Shown: in pieces, positions 24,045 through 31,440 of the stretch
How positions within the stretch are numbered: position 1 is the stretch's first letter
Layout: each line of letters begins with the position of its first letter
From: Phaeobacter sp. B1627
GTDB lineage: Bacteria; Pseudomonadota; Alphaproteobacteria; Rhodobacterales; Rhodobacteraceae
Direction: 5' to 3'
DNA length: 37,258 nt
NCBI RefSeq assembly: GCF_006265095.1
Contig: NZ_VCNK01000040.1
Location: 1 to 37,258, forward strand
Notes under the pieces: model-generated
The model's database searches: none
What the model was told of the DNA's origin: nothing
The model's input: the letters and a program-made list of their open reading frames with translations, nothing else
Made by a program: the position numbers and the translations under genes

Positions 24045-24551
24045 ATGTACACCCTGAAATTCAATGAAGACGGGTTTGAACTGCGCCTAAAGCAGCTTGA
24101 AACGCAGCTCTCCGACCTGTCGCCCGTGATGCAGGATCTGGGCGAGCTTCTGGTGCAATCGACGCAGGATCGGATGCTGAAGGGGCAGCAACCTGACGGC
24201 AAGCCCTTCGCGCCCCGATCAAAAACCACCCTGGCGCGGTACGCCGCGCGCAGAGTCCGGTTTGGCCCCCAGCCATTGAACAAGAGCGGTGAGCTGCGTC
24301 AGCAGCTCCACTACCAAGCCAGCTCTGCCGGTCTGTCCTGGGGCAGCAACGCAATTCAGGCGGCTGTGATGCAGTTCGGAGCGCAGAAAGGGGCCTTCGG
24401 GTCATATGAGGGCAAGGGGTTCGGGGACACGACCCCGACCATCTCGATCCCCTGGGGCAACATCCCGCCGCGTCCCTTCCTCGGGGTCTCCGAGGGCGAC
24501 CGCAGCGCGATTGTCGAGGAACTGGAGGACTGGCTGGGCGGGCTGGAGTGA
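24045..24551 (+). CDS. Virion morphogenesis protein (Mu gpG-like)
   Basis: This 168-residue protein starts at ATG 24045 behind GGGAGA. It matches the Mu gpG/phage virion morphogenesis family: YTLKFNEDGFELRLKQLE at the start, the PDGKPFAPRSKTTLARYAA loop and the PLNKSGELRQQLHYQ motif near residue 85, and a C-terminal IPPRPFLGVSEGD. In Mu it is linked to tail or head completion. A 162-bp gap precedes it. The gap has only a TTG-start frame of 62 codons, which I do not support. Confidence 0.92.
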   Translation: MYTLKFNEDGFELRLKQLETQLSDLSPVMQDLGELLVQSTQDRMLKGQQPDGKPFAPRSKTTLARYAARRVRFGPQPLNKSGELRQQLHYQASSAGLSWGSNAIQAAVMQFGAQKGAFGSYEGKGFGDTTPTISIPWGNIPPRPFLGVSEGDRSAIVEELEDWLGGLE

Positions 24552-24760
24552 CCGCAGAACGTGCCCGGCGTCTGGCATCAAGGTCGGCTAAGCGCAGTTG
24601 TGAACTTTGCAACGTATGGCCGCAGCGCCATAGCCGCTATCCGGCAAGGATGCAGCTAACGGCAGGTGAGAGCCCAAAGTGTCAGATGCTGTGTCCGGAA
24701 CGAATGTCAGCTATCTTGTTCGTAGCAAAGATCGGTGGGCCGAAAGTTGAAGAGGGTAAT

Positions 24761-25135
24761 ATGGCTAGGAAGACTGAATATTTGATCATCCGGTACGCAA
24801 ACGACGGTAGCATTTTGAATCAGCTGCGAGTTCCCAAGAGCCTTAATCTGCGTCTCTTTCTAGAGAGGCTTATGTGCCGAGACTTAGATGATGACGCTCT
24901 GATCGGTTCTTGTCTTCGATCAAACTCCAATCGTTTCTATGATCCTTTTCAGATAATCGACATGCGCGAGGAACATCGACGCGATCAAGCTCGTGATGCA
25001 TTGAGCGCTGACCCCAGGACTAAAGACCCGATAGGGGTCTACAATCGCGCTAGGGACGCACAAATCCCGCATGGAAAGACGCTGATGATGGCAGGGGCTA
25101 ATCGCGACTATTTCGTCAAAGAGGTAGAAGCCTGA
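24761..25135 (+). CDS. Unknown accessory (moron) protein, 124 aa
   Basis: ATG 24761 has AGAGGG 6 bp upstream. A longer frame opens at GTG 24548, overlapping the gpG stop, but its first 70 codons read poorly. The product (MARKTEYLIIRYANDGSILN onwards) has an alpha/beta start, an acidic CRDLDDDALIG stretch and a basic EEHRRDQARDAL helix. No family is recognised. It is visibly A+T-richer than the head genes on both sides and interrupts the normal Mu order gpG to protease, so it was probably acquired. It converges on the next gene. Confidence 0.65.
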   Translation: MARKTEYLIIRYANDGSILNQLRVPKSLNLRLFLERLMCRDLDDDALIGSCLRSNSNRFYDPFQIIDMREEHRRDQARDALSADPRTKDPIGVYNRARDAQIPHGKTLMMAGANRDYFVKEVEA

Positions 25136-25184
25136 CAAACACGCTCGTTGGAGCAATTGACAAAAAGGCTCACTTTGCCCCGCT

Positions 25185-25451
25185 TCACTCTACTCCGTAC
25201 TCATCTGCCAGATTGACCCCTCCAGCAACCATTTCAGTCACGCGCGTCAAAGCAGCTTTGTGCCCTTCCGGTATATCGTCACTCGAGTCCCAACTGGCCT
25301 TTGCCGAGTAAATCGCCATAGCCAGAACTTCGCGATCCTCTGCCGAGAGTGACGTTGCAATGCAGAGCCACAAAACGCGATTGGCTGCGCTTTCTGCCTC
25401 CAAAGCTTCCAATCGCGCTTCAATCTTGGCTATTTTTGCACCGCTAAGCAC
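25185..25451 (-). CDS. Unknown small protein on the opposite strand (moron), 88 aa
   Basis: This minus-strand frame starts at GTG 25451, the only start in frame after an upstream stop; no good ribosome binding site is visible. It has an N-terminal coiled-coil-like helix (KIAKIEARLEALEAESAANR) and a helical body (SLSAEDREVLAMAIYSAKAS, EGHKAALTRVTEMVAGGVN). Function is unknown. Being antiparallel to the late genes, it is likely expressed from its own promoter in the lysogen. Confidence 0.55.
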   Translation of the reverse strand: MLSGAKIAKIEARLEALEAESAANRVLWLCIATSLSAEDREVLAMAIYSAKASWDSSDDIPEGHKAALTRVTEMVAGGVNLADEYGVE

Positions 25452-25791
25452 AGATCAAAACCCGCATATTTGGTTCCCACTACATGGCACAGCATTTCAG
25501 TTGAGTAGGCAGTGTCAAGAGCCATCCTTGCTTGTCTGGTTTCCATGCTTCTTGCTGGCTGTTTTCTCGCACCAGACCCTGGCGCTTCCGCAGCGAAAGC
25601 CTTCTCTGTCCGCTGTGTGTGAGTTCGCGACATGCGCAGCGAAGGTCGGCTGACGCAAATTTGCGTCTAGCGCCATGGAACCGCTCTGGACTGTTCGCGG
25701 CCCGTAGAAAGTCCAGTTGCTGCGCTTCACCGACGTTTGAGCTGATTGCAATTTCTGCTAGGGTCACTTCAACACCATCTTCAAACCACCC
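25452..25791. other. Gene-free part of the insertion, probable promoter region
   Basis: About 340 bp lie between the minus-strand gene and the terminator. Several overlapping frames exist on both strands, none with a convincing ribosome binding site. It contains a perfect 16-bp palindrome (25652-25667). It could hold the promoter of the minus-strand gene, and possibly remnants of older sequence. Confidence 0.4.
25652..25667. repeat. Perfect 16-bp palindrome GACGCAAATTTGCGTC
   Basis: The sequence is identical to its own reverse complement and has no spacer, which fits a dimeric regulator's operator better than a terminator. It lies about 200 bp upstream of the minus-strand gene start. Confidence 0.5.
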
Positions 25792-25826
25792 AAAACACCC
25801 GCACATCGCTGCGGGTGTTTTGCGTT
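25792..25826. terminator. Bidirectional-type terminator before the protease operon
   Basis: AAAACACCCGCA (25792-25803) pairs perfectly with TGCGGGTGTTTT (25810-25821) around CATCGC, then TGCGTTT. It has an A-run on the left and a T-run on the right. Stem core and loop nearly match the terminator at 16644-16675. Confidence 0.85.
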
Positions 25827-25850
25827 TGGGCCATTCGCGAAGATGGCTGC

Positions 25851-26930
25851 ATGAGCAGAGCATCACATATCGCCATGATGGCCTCCCAGGAACTCCCGTC
25901 TGTCACTGACGACGCAGGCGTTCCCGAATGGATCCAACTGACCCCGGCCGGGCGCATCGAGACCTTTGATGCGCGTGGCCCATACGAGATCACGGACCCG
26001 CAAGCCGTGATTGAGGCCAGCTTTGAAGGCCGGGACGAAATCGAGATCGACGTCAATCACGCGTCTTTCACCGCTGCCAAGGCGGGCGGGGACGCACCCG
26101 CGCGCGGTTGGATCACTGAGATGCAGGCCCGCCAGGACGGCATCTGGGGGCGGGTGCGCTGGACCTCAGAGGGCGCGCGGCTTGTGGCCGATCAGGCCTA
26201 TCGACGGATTTCCCCGGTTCTTCGACATGACAGCAACAACAGGGTTCAAAAGCTGCTGAACGCTTCGCTCGTGAACCGCCCCAACCTGCGCGGCATGGCT
26301 GCGCTCAACTTTGAGAAGGAGGACGACAGCATGTCGTTTCTGAAACAGCTCGCGGCTTTGTCCGGTCTTGGTGACGACGCCACCGAGGATCAGGTCATCG
26401 CCGCGATCAAGACGCGGGGCGAGGGCGGTGACGGCGCGAGTGCCGCGCAATCCCAGCTTGGCGAGGTTGCGACCATTCTCGGCGTGGACGCCGGGGGCGA
26501 TGTGGTCGCGGCGGCAAAGTCGGCGACCGCAGGGGCACCGGATGTGGTGGCGCTTCAGTCCGCGCTGACTGAGCTGCAGGGCACCATCGCCCTGCAGGCC
26601 GAGCAACTCACCGCACTGCAGGGCAGCGCCTCCAAGGAGAAGGCGGAGGCCTTCATCGATGGGGAAATCAAGAAGGGCCGCATGATCCCGAAATCCCTGC
26701 GCGATCACTACGTCTCGATGCACCAGGAAGATGCCGCGCGCGTCGAAAAGGAGATCGCTGGTCTGCCGCTGTTGAACAGCACCGGCGTCGCCCATCTCAC
26801 GCCCCCGAGCGACGACGGAAAGATCACCTTGAACGCCGAACAGCAGAGCGCTGCCCGCCTTCTGGGGCTCTCCTGCGAGGAATACCAAACCGTGCTTGAA
26901 GAAGAGCGCAAAGCGCAGGAGGGCCTTTAA
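25851..26930 (+). CDS. Head maturation protease (Mu gpI-like)
   Basis: This 359-residue protein is the Mu I-type prohead protease, with the scaffold as its C-terminal half. ATG 25851 is the first plausible start after the terminator; ATG 25875 is an alternative. The protease part (about 1-155) carries the family features: IQLTPAGRIETFDARG, H70 in DVNHASF and S121 in YRRISPVL. These correspond to the His and Ser of the catalytic centre. The C-terminal half is helical, Ala/Gln-rich and scaffold-like. The gene contains a strong internal start at 26331. Confidence 0.92.
   Translation: MSRASHIAMMASQELPSVTDDAGVPEWIQLTPAGRIETFDARGPYEITDPQAVIEASFEGRDEIEIDVNHASFTAAKAGGDAPARGWITEMQARQDGIWGRVRWTSEGARLVADQAYRRISPVLRHDSNNRVQKLLNASLVNRPNLRGMAALNFEKEDDSMSFLKQLAALSGLGDDATEDQVIAAIKTRGEGGDGASAAQSQLGEVATILGVDAGGDVVAAAKSATAGAPDVVALQSALTELQGTIALQAEQLTALQGSASKEKAEAFIDGEIKKGRMIPKSLRDHYVSMHQEDAARVEKEIAGLPLLNSTGVAHLTPPSDDGKITLNAEQQSAARLLGLSCEEYQTVLEEERKAQEGL
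26331..26930 (+). CDS. Scaffold protein from an internal start (Mu gpZ-like)
   Basis: AAGGAGG (26316-26322) lies 8 bp before an in-frame ATG at 26331, the best ribosome binding site in the gene. The nested product of 199 residues (MSFLKQLAALSGLGDDATED onwards) is helical and rich in Ala, Gln and Glu, as expected for a scaffold. Mu makes gpZ in the same way from the 3' part of gene I. The coincidence of site and domain border supports a real nested gene. Confidence 0.75.
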   Translation: MSFLKQLAALSGLGDDATEDQVIAAIKTRGEGGDGASAAQSQLGEVATILGVDAGGDVVAAAKSATAGAPDVVALQSALTELQGTIALQAEQLTALQGSASKEKAEAFIDGEIKKGRMIPKSLRDHYVSMHQEDAARVEKEIAGLPLLNSTGVAHLTPPSDDGKITLNAEQQSAARLLGLSCEEYQTVLEEERKAQEGL

Positions 26931-27362
26931 ATGACGGCGCTGACGACTGATCGCAACACCCCCCGCCAGGATGGCGAGCTGCGCCACGGACTGGTGGCCG
27001 CAAGCACCCTGATCTATGCCGGGTCCATCGTGCTGCGTGCGGCTGACGGCTATCTGCACGAAGGCCACACCGCGACTGGGCTGGTCGGCGTGGGCCGGGC
27101 GGAGGCGCGGGTGGACAACCGCCTGGGCGGGGACGGCGACGCAGACCTGACCTATCGCCCCGGCATTTACCGGTTCGCCAATTCCGCAGGCGCGGACGAA
27201 ATCACCTTCGCCGATATCGGCGCGGTGGCCTTTGTGGTGGATGACCAGACCGTCGCCAGGACGGATGGCGCGACCACCCGCTCGCCTGCCGGGATCATCG
27301 ATGGCGTGGACGCAAACGGCGTCTGGGTTCGCTTCGACGAAGCCCTGACCAAAGCATCCTGA
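26931..27362 (+). CDS. Putative head decoration protein
   Basis: This 143-residue protein begins directly after the protease stop. It has a beta-rich pattern (LVAASTLIYAGSIVLRAADG, GYLHEG, VGVGRAEARVDN) and the acidic GGDGDADLTYRPG. That resembles the small decoration/DUF2190-type proteins encoded between scaffold and capsid in siphovirus-like heads. Precise family membership is not certain. Confidence 0.75.
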   Translation: MTALTTDRNTPRQDGELRHGLVAASTLIYAGSIVLRAADGYLHEGHTATGLVGVGRAEARVDNRLGGDGDADLTYRPGIYRFANSAGADEITFADIGAVAFVVDDQTVARTDGATTRSPAGIIDGVDANGVWVRFDEALTKAS

Positions 27363-27374
27363 AAGGACTGACAT

Positions 27375-28271
27375 ATGCTCGTTAACGCAGCAAACCTCGA
27401 CGCGCTTCGGGTCGGGTTCAAGAAGAACTTCCAGAACGGGTTGGCGCAGGCGTCCTCCGACTGGACCAGCGTCGCGACCGAAGTGCCGTCGATGACGAAG
27501 GAGCAGAAATACGGCTGGCTGGGCAAAATACCCAACGTCCGCGAATGGATCGGCGCGCGTGCGATCCAGAACCTCGCCCAGCATGACTACTCCATCGCGG
27601 AGAAGCCCTGGGAACTGACCATCGGCGTCGACCGTGACGACATTGAGACCGACAACCTCGGGATCTATGCGCCCCTGTTCACCGAGATGGGCGCGTCGAC
27701 CGGTGCGAAGAAGGACCTTCTGGTCTATGGCGATACACTGAAGAAGGGCTTCGATATGGTCTGCTATGACGGGCAGCCCTTCTTTGACAGCGACCATCTT
27801 GTCCTGGACGAGAACGGCAACGAGACCTCCGTCGCCAACACCGATGGCGGGTCTGATGCGCCGTGGTTCCTGATCGACGACACCCGCGCGTTGAAACCGA
27901 TCATCCTGCAGCGCCGCAAGGACTTTGAGTTCGTGAACATGGACCGGCTGACGGACCAGAACGTGTTCATGAACAAGGAATTCATCTACGGCGCGGACGC
28001 CCGGTTCAATACCGGTTTTGGCTTCTGGCAGATGGCGTGGGGGTCCAGGCAGCCGCTGACGGCCGCAAACTACGCCAAGGCGCGTGCTGCTCTGTCCAGC
28101 ATGAAAGGCGACCATGGCCGCCCGCTGGGGATCCGCCCGAGCCTGCTGGTGGTGGGGCCGAGCAATGAGAGCGCGGCGCTGAAGATCCTCAATTCCGAAT
28201 TCGCCGCTGGCGGCGAGACCAACGAGTGGAAGGGCACCGCCAAGATACTCAACACTCCCTGGCTGGCGTAG
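27375..28271 (+). CDS. Major capsid protein (Mu gpT-like)
   Basis: This 298-residue protein is the Mu gpT-type major head subunit with an HK97 fold (known for the family). Recognisable parts are MLVNAANLDALRVGFKKNFQ, the EQKYGWLGKIPNVREWIGAR segment near 44-62, and ELTIGVDRDDIETDNLGIY near 79-97. The C-terminal RPSLLVVGPSNESAALKIL is also typical. Length is near that of Mu gpT (305). RBS AAAGGA lies upstream. Confidence 0.96.
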   Translation: MLVNAANLDALRVGFKKNFQNGLAQASSDWTSVATEVPSMTKEQKYGWLGKIPNVREWIGARAIQNLAQHDYSIAEKPWELTIGVDRDDIETDNLGIYAPLFTEMGASTGAKKDLLVYGDTLKKGFDMVCYDGQPFFDSDHLVLDENGNETSVANTDGGSDAPWFLIDDTRALKPIILQRRKDFEFVNMDRLTDQNVFMNKEFIYGADARFNTGFGFWQMAWGSRQPLTAANYAKARAALSSMKGDHGRPLGIRPSLLVVGPSNESAALKILNSEFAAGGETNEWKGTAKILNTPWLA

Positions 28272-28282
28272 GGAGCGGAGCG

Positions 28283-28684
28283 ATGAGTGAACGCGATGAC
28301 CTCAAAGCGCGCGCGGCAGAGCTGAAGCTCGACTTCGCGCCCAACCTCTCCACGGCCAAGCTCGCCGAACTGGTGGCAGAGGCCGAGGCTGCGCCCTCGG
28401 GCGACGACGGCGGCAACGCCTTCGAGGACGCCTTGGCCGGTGTCGCCGCTTCCCGCGAAAACGCGGAGCAATCGGGCGGGACAGACACGGCTGAACCGGC
28501 CTTTCACGGCCGCAAGTTCCTGCGCGTCGTGGGGCCGGAAAAGGGGTTCCGCCGGGCCGGGCGCAAGTTCGGGGCCGACCCCGTGGACATCCCGCTCGAT
28601 GAGTTGAGCGCGGATCAGGAACTGGCGCTCAAGCGCGAGCGCCGCCTGATTACCAGTATCCACGTCGAAGGCGTGTCCGACTAA
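28283..28684 (+). CDS. Mu gp35-like (HI1506-related) protein
   Basis: This 133-residue protein starts at ATG 28283 behind GGGAGCGGAG. Residues about 5-35 look like a HeH/LEM-like helix-extension-helix (LKARAAELKLDFAPNLSTAK). The middle is acidic and Gly/Ala-rich. The C-terminal FLRVVGPEKGFRRAGRKFGA ... LITSIHVEG is the FluMu-type domain of HI1506/Mu gp35. It lies in the expected place between capsid and gp36. Confidence 0.85.
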   Translation: MSERDDLKARAAELKLDFAPNLSTAKLAELVAEAEAAPSGDDGGNAFEDALAGVAASRENAEQSGGTDTAEPAFHGRKFLRVVGPEKGFRRAGRKFGADPVDIPLDELSADQELALKRERRLITSIHVEGVSD

Positions 28685-28765
28685 GCGGCCAGCTCTGCCC
28701 CAAGAGCCGCTTTGCCCTGGCAAACAGGGCCTTGCTCCGGCGGCGATCCTCGGGTCGCCGGAGCA
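28684..28765. repeat. Three consecutive hairpins between gp35 and gp36
   Basis: AGCGGC/GCCGCT (28684-28689 with 28706-28711), GCCCTG/CAGGGC (28714-28719 with 28725-28730) and TGCTCCGGCG/CGCCGGAGCA (28733-28742 with 28756-28765) follow each other in a 110-bp gap. None has a strong T-run. They could act as partial terminators or mRNA stabilisers. Confidence 0.55.
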
Positions 28766-28794
28766 TCACCTTTCGCCCATCGGAGCGCAGGCAG

Positions 28795-29223
28795 ATGACC
28801 TATACCACCCTTGACCAGCTTACTGACCGCTACGGCGAAGGCATGCTGATCTCTCTCACGGATCGCGGCGGGGTCGCGACCGGCGCGGTTGATCTGGACA
28901 CAGTGACCCAGGCGATTGCCGATGCGGACGCCATGATCGACGGCTACCTGAAGGGGCGCTATCAGCTCCCGCTGGCCGAGGCCCCCGCCCAGGTATCCGC
29001 CCTGAGCCGGGCCATCACGATCTGGAACCTGCATATCTATGACGCGCCGGAAAAGATCGCCGCCGATTACAAGGACGCGGTGCGGCAGCTCAAGGACATC
29101 TCTCAGGGCGTGATCACCCTCGATGTCGCGGGCGTGGAGCCAAAGACCAGCGGCAGCCAGGGCGTGCTGACCACCGACCGCGAACGCCCCTTCACCGGAC
29201 AGAGCCTGAAGGGGTTCATCTGA
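28795..29223 (+). CDS. DUF1320 protein (Mu gp36-like, head-tail connection)
   Basis: This 142-residue protein starts at ATG 28795. It matches DUF1320 (Mu gp36): MTYTTLDQLTDRYGEGMLIS at the start, VTQAIADADAMIDGYLKGRY near 42-61, and VSALSRAITIWNLHIYD near 69-85. The family is regarded as a head-tail connector component. It overlaps the next gene by one base (TGATG). Confidence 0.93.
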   Translation: MTYTTLDQLTDRYGEGMLISLTDRGGVATGAVDLDTVTQAIADADAMIDGYLKGRYQLPLAEAPAQVSALSRAITIWNLHIYDAPEKIAADYKDAVRQLKDISQGVITLDVAGVEPKTSGSQGVLTTDRERPFTGQSLKGFI

Positions 29224-29654
29224 TGCTGGACGCGATCAAGGATCGCCTAGAGGCGCGGGTGCCCGATTTTGCGGGGCGCATCGAGACTGCCGTGGATTTC
29301 ACCCGTCTGCTGAAGGACCGAGGGCTGCCGCAGACCTCGACCGCCTTTGTCATCCCGCTTGGCCTTCAGGGGCAACGGGCAAACGACGCCACCGGGATTT
29401 TCTCGCAGGTCTATTCCGAGACCATCGGCGTTCTGCTGGTTGCGCGCTCCCACGACCAGACCGGCTCCAGGGCATTGGGGCAACTGCGGCCGATCATCGG
29501 GCAGGTGCTGGAGGCTTTGGCGGGCTGGTCGCCGGGCTCGCCGTTCGGTGTCTTCGAGCTGCGCCGGGGCGATCTCGCCGGAGTGGGCGGCGGGGCGCTG
29601 TTCTACATGATCGAGTTTTCCATCAACGACCAACTGAGGATCACGGTGCAATGA
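29223..29654 (+). CDS. Mu gp37-like protein, probable tail terminator
   Basis: This 143-residue protein overlaps the gp36 stop. It matches the gp37 family: MLDAIKDRLEARVPDFAGRI, PQTSTAFVIPLG, and GQLRPIIGQVLEALAGWSP near 83-101, with C-terminal beta strands (FYMIEFSINDQLRI). Such proteins cap the tail tube end at the connector, inferred from position. Confidence 0.9.
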   Translation: MLDAIKDRLEARVPDFAGRIETAVDFTRLLKDRGLPQTSTAFVIPLGLQGQRANDATGIFSQVYSETIGVLLVARSHDQTGSRALGQLRPIIGQVLEALAGWSPGSPFGVFELRRGDLAGVGGGALFYMIEFSINDQLRITVQ

Positions 29655-29803
29655 CCAAGCCGAGCACACCCCCAAAGCCCAAACTGCCCGCCTCGGGCGG
29701 CAGCTATTCCGTCCAGCGTGACGGTGCCCTGAAACAACAGGCGACGACCCGGCCCAGACCGCCCCGGACCTCTGCCGCTCAAAGCGCAAAAAAGGAGGCT
29801 TAA
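29651..29803 (+). CDS. Small basic proline-rich protein (50 aa), Mu gp38 position
   Basis: This 50-codon gene starts at ATG 29651 overlapping the gp37 stop and ends just before the tail tube ATG. The product (MTKPSTPPKPKLPASGGSYS onwards) is rich in Pro, Lys, Arg and Ala and probably disordered. Mu has a similarly small gene (gp38, DUF2635) in this slot. Its last codons contain AAAGGAGG, the ribosome binding site of the tail-tube gene, so the short frame may also help couple translation. Confidence 0.65.
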   Translation: MTKPSTPPKPKLPASGGSYSVQRDGALKQQATTRPRPPRTSAAQSAKKEA

Positions 29804-30736
29804 ATGTCCCTGAACTGGAAGCAGAAGATCCTCCTGGTCAAAGCCGAGGTGACCTATGGCACCGACGCGGCCCCAAGCGGCGCGGCCAATGCCATTCTTG
29901 CCCAGGACGTGCAGCTCAAGCCCATGGAAGGCACCGACGTTTCACGCGACCTGGAACGGCCCTACTTCGGCGCAGACGCCACGATCCCGACCGAGTTGAT
30001 GAGCGAGATTTCGTTTGATGTGGAACTTGCGCCGTCCGGAACGGCTGGCACGGTGCCCGCCTGGGGCGCGCTCCTGCGCGGATGCGGGCTGGCGGAAACC
30101 GTCAATGCGGGCGCTTCGGTGGTCTATAACCCGATCACTCAGAACCCTGAAAGCACCACTATCCACCTGCATATTGACAGCACCCGCTATGTGATCCTGG
30201 GCGCGCGCGGCAACGTGCGGTTTGACCTTCAGGCGCAGGCGGTGCCGAAACTGCGGTTCACCTTCAAAGGCCTGTTCGTGAAGCCCAGCGAGGCTGCCTA
30301 TCCCACGGCAGACCTGTCGCCCTGGCAAATGCCGCAGGTCGTGACCATGGGCAACACGCCGGTCTTTGAGATCGACGGCACGGATCTGGTGATGCGGTCC
30401 TTTGCCATGGACCTCGGCAACCAGATCGAAGGGCGGTTCCTGGTCGGGCGCGAGGAGGTCAAGCTGGGCGACCGGCAGGAGAGCATCGAGACCACCGTCG
30501 AGGCGGTGCCGCTGACCACCTTTGACCCGTTCCAGCGGGCGCTCGACCAAAGCGCAACCGCGCTGCAGCTCGTCCATGGCACCGGCGCGGGCAAGATCGC
30601 GACGCTGGATATACCTGCCGCACAGATGCAGCGGCCGCAGGGGCTGTCGACCGCGCAGAACGTGAAGGAATGGCCGCTGCGCCTCGTGCCGCTGCCCCAA
30701 TCCGGCAACGACGAATTCACCCTGACACTCACCTGA
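29804..30736 (+). CDS. Tail tube protein (siphovirus type)
   Basis: This 310-residue protein has the beta-rich, two-domain composition of long-tail tube proteins: MSLNWKQKILLVKAEVTYGT near the start, PYFGADATIPTELMSEISFD near 54-73, and VIDSTRYVILGARGNVRFDL-type strands after residue 120. It takes the place where Mu has the contractile sheath gene L. The tail is therefore non-contractile, as in B3, D3112 and RcapMu. AAAGGAGG is upstream. Confidence 0.9.
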   Translation: MSLNWKQKILLVKAEVTYGTDAAPSGAANAILAQDVQLKPMEGTDVSRDLERPYFGADATIPTELMSEISFDVELAPSGTAGTVPAWGALLRGCGLAETVNAGASVVYNPITQNPESTTIHLHIDSTRYVILGARGNVRFDLQAQAVPKLRFTFKGLFVKPSEAAYPTADLSPWQMPQVVTMGNTPVFEIDGTDLVMRSFAMDLGNQIEGRFLVGREEVKLGDRQESIETTVEAVPLTTFDPFQRALDQSATALQLVHGTGAGKIATLDIPAAQMQRPQGLSTAQNVKEWPLRLVPLPQSGNDEFTLTLT

Positions 30737-30751
30737 TCCGAGAGGCAGACC

Positions 30752-31081
30752 ATGTTCAAAATCGACGAAACCCCCTCCTTCACCCGGACCGTCAAAGTCA
30801 ATGTCCCCAAGGGCGAGGGGCACGAGCAACAGACCTTCAAAGCCACCTTCAATGTGGTGGATGACGAGGTGGTGGACGGCGTGGCCCTGAACGATTCAGG
30901 CAAGGTCAAGGCGGCCCTTCGCGAAGTGCTGGCCGGGATGGAAGACCTGGTGAACACGGCCGGTGAGGTGATCCCATACAGCGACGAGATCCGCGAACAC
31001 ATGCTGAAGCGGCCCTATGTGCGGCTGGCGCTGATCGCGGCCTATTACAGCGGCATGACGGACAATCGCTCGGGAAACTGA
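30752..31081 (+). CDS. Tail assembly chaperone, short form (G-like)
   Basis: This 109-residue protein (MFKIDETPSFTRTVKVNVPK onwards) is in the position of the lambda G-type chaperone, between tail tube and tape measure. It is beta-rich at the start and helical later (VKAALREVLAGMEDLVN, YVRLALIAAYYSGM). Its last codons form the slippery heptamer GGGAAAC followed at once by TGA. Chaperones of this class bind the tape measure during tail assembly. Confidence 0.9.
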   Translation: MFKIDETPSFTRTVKVNVPKGEGHEQQTFKATFNVVDDEVVDGVALNDSGKVKAALREVLAGMEDLVNTAGEVIPYSDEIREHMLKRPYVRLALIAAYYSGMTDNRSGN

Positions 31082-31437
31082 GGTGGGCTGGTCGTGCCTG
31101 GGCGACCGGCGCTTTGGCCGCCGGGGCGAGCGGCGCTGACGAGTTGCTGGAGGACGCGGCGCTGTTTGGGCTCCAACCCGACACCAATGCGATGAACCGC
31201 GACCCGGCACAGTCCGCGATCTGGCGCTGCAACCTGCCATCCCTGAGCGCCTTTCTCGCTGTCCAGACCCAATGGCGCGCGTTGGCGCAGGCCGATGGGA
31301 GCCGGTTCTGGATTGGTCTCGACTACGCGACCGTTGAGCCGACCCTCCGGTTGGAAGGTCTGGACCTGACGCCCGCCGAATGGATCGGGTTTCGCATCAT
31401 AGAGGACGCAGCGCGCACGGCGCTGAATGAGAGGTAG
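30752..31437 (+). CDS. Tail assembly chaperone, -1 frameshift product (G-T-like)
   Basis: A -1 slip at GGGAAAC (31072-31078) would join the first frame (30752-31078) to the second (31078-31437), giving about 228 residues instead of 109. The second frame has no ATG start of its own; the only start is a TTG at 31114 without a ribosome binding site. It continues RWAGRAWATGALAAGASGAD and then a helical body (DELLEDAALFGLQPDTNAMN). This is the well-known organisation of long-tailed phages. Frameshift efficiency cannot be read from sequence. Confidence 0.8.
31072..31078 (+). promoter_or_regulatory. -1 ribosomal frameshift slippery site GGGAAAC
   Basis: The heptamer reads G GGA AAC in the zero frame and fits the X XXY YYZ rule; the zero-frame stop TGA is the next codon. 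The -1 frame is open for 119 further codons. Lambda uses the closely related GGGAAAG. Confidence 0.85.
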
Positions 31438-31440
31438 CCA

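Noticed and set aside
23879-24067. A 62-codon TTG-start frame between the minor head protein and gpG.
   Set aside because: The start overlaps the previous stop but has no clear ribosome binding site, and the composition is irregular; kept as untranslated gap.
26166-28115. A 649-codon minus-strand frame across protease and capsid genes.
   Set aside because: It is antisense to two well-identified head genes and crosses their border; GC-rich codon bias explains the open frame.
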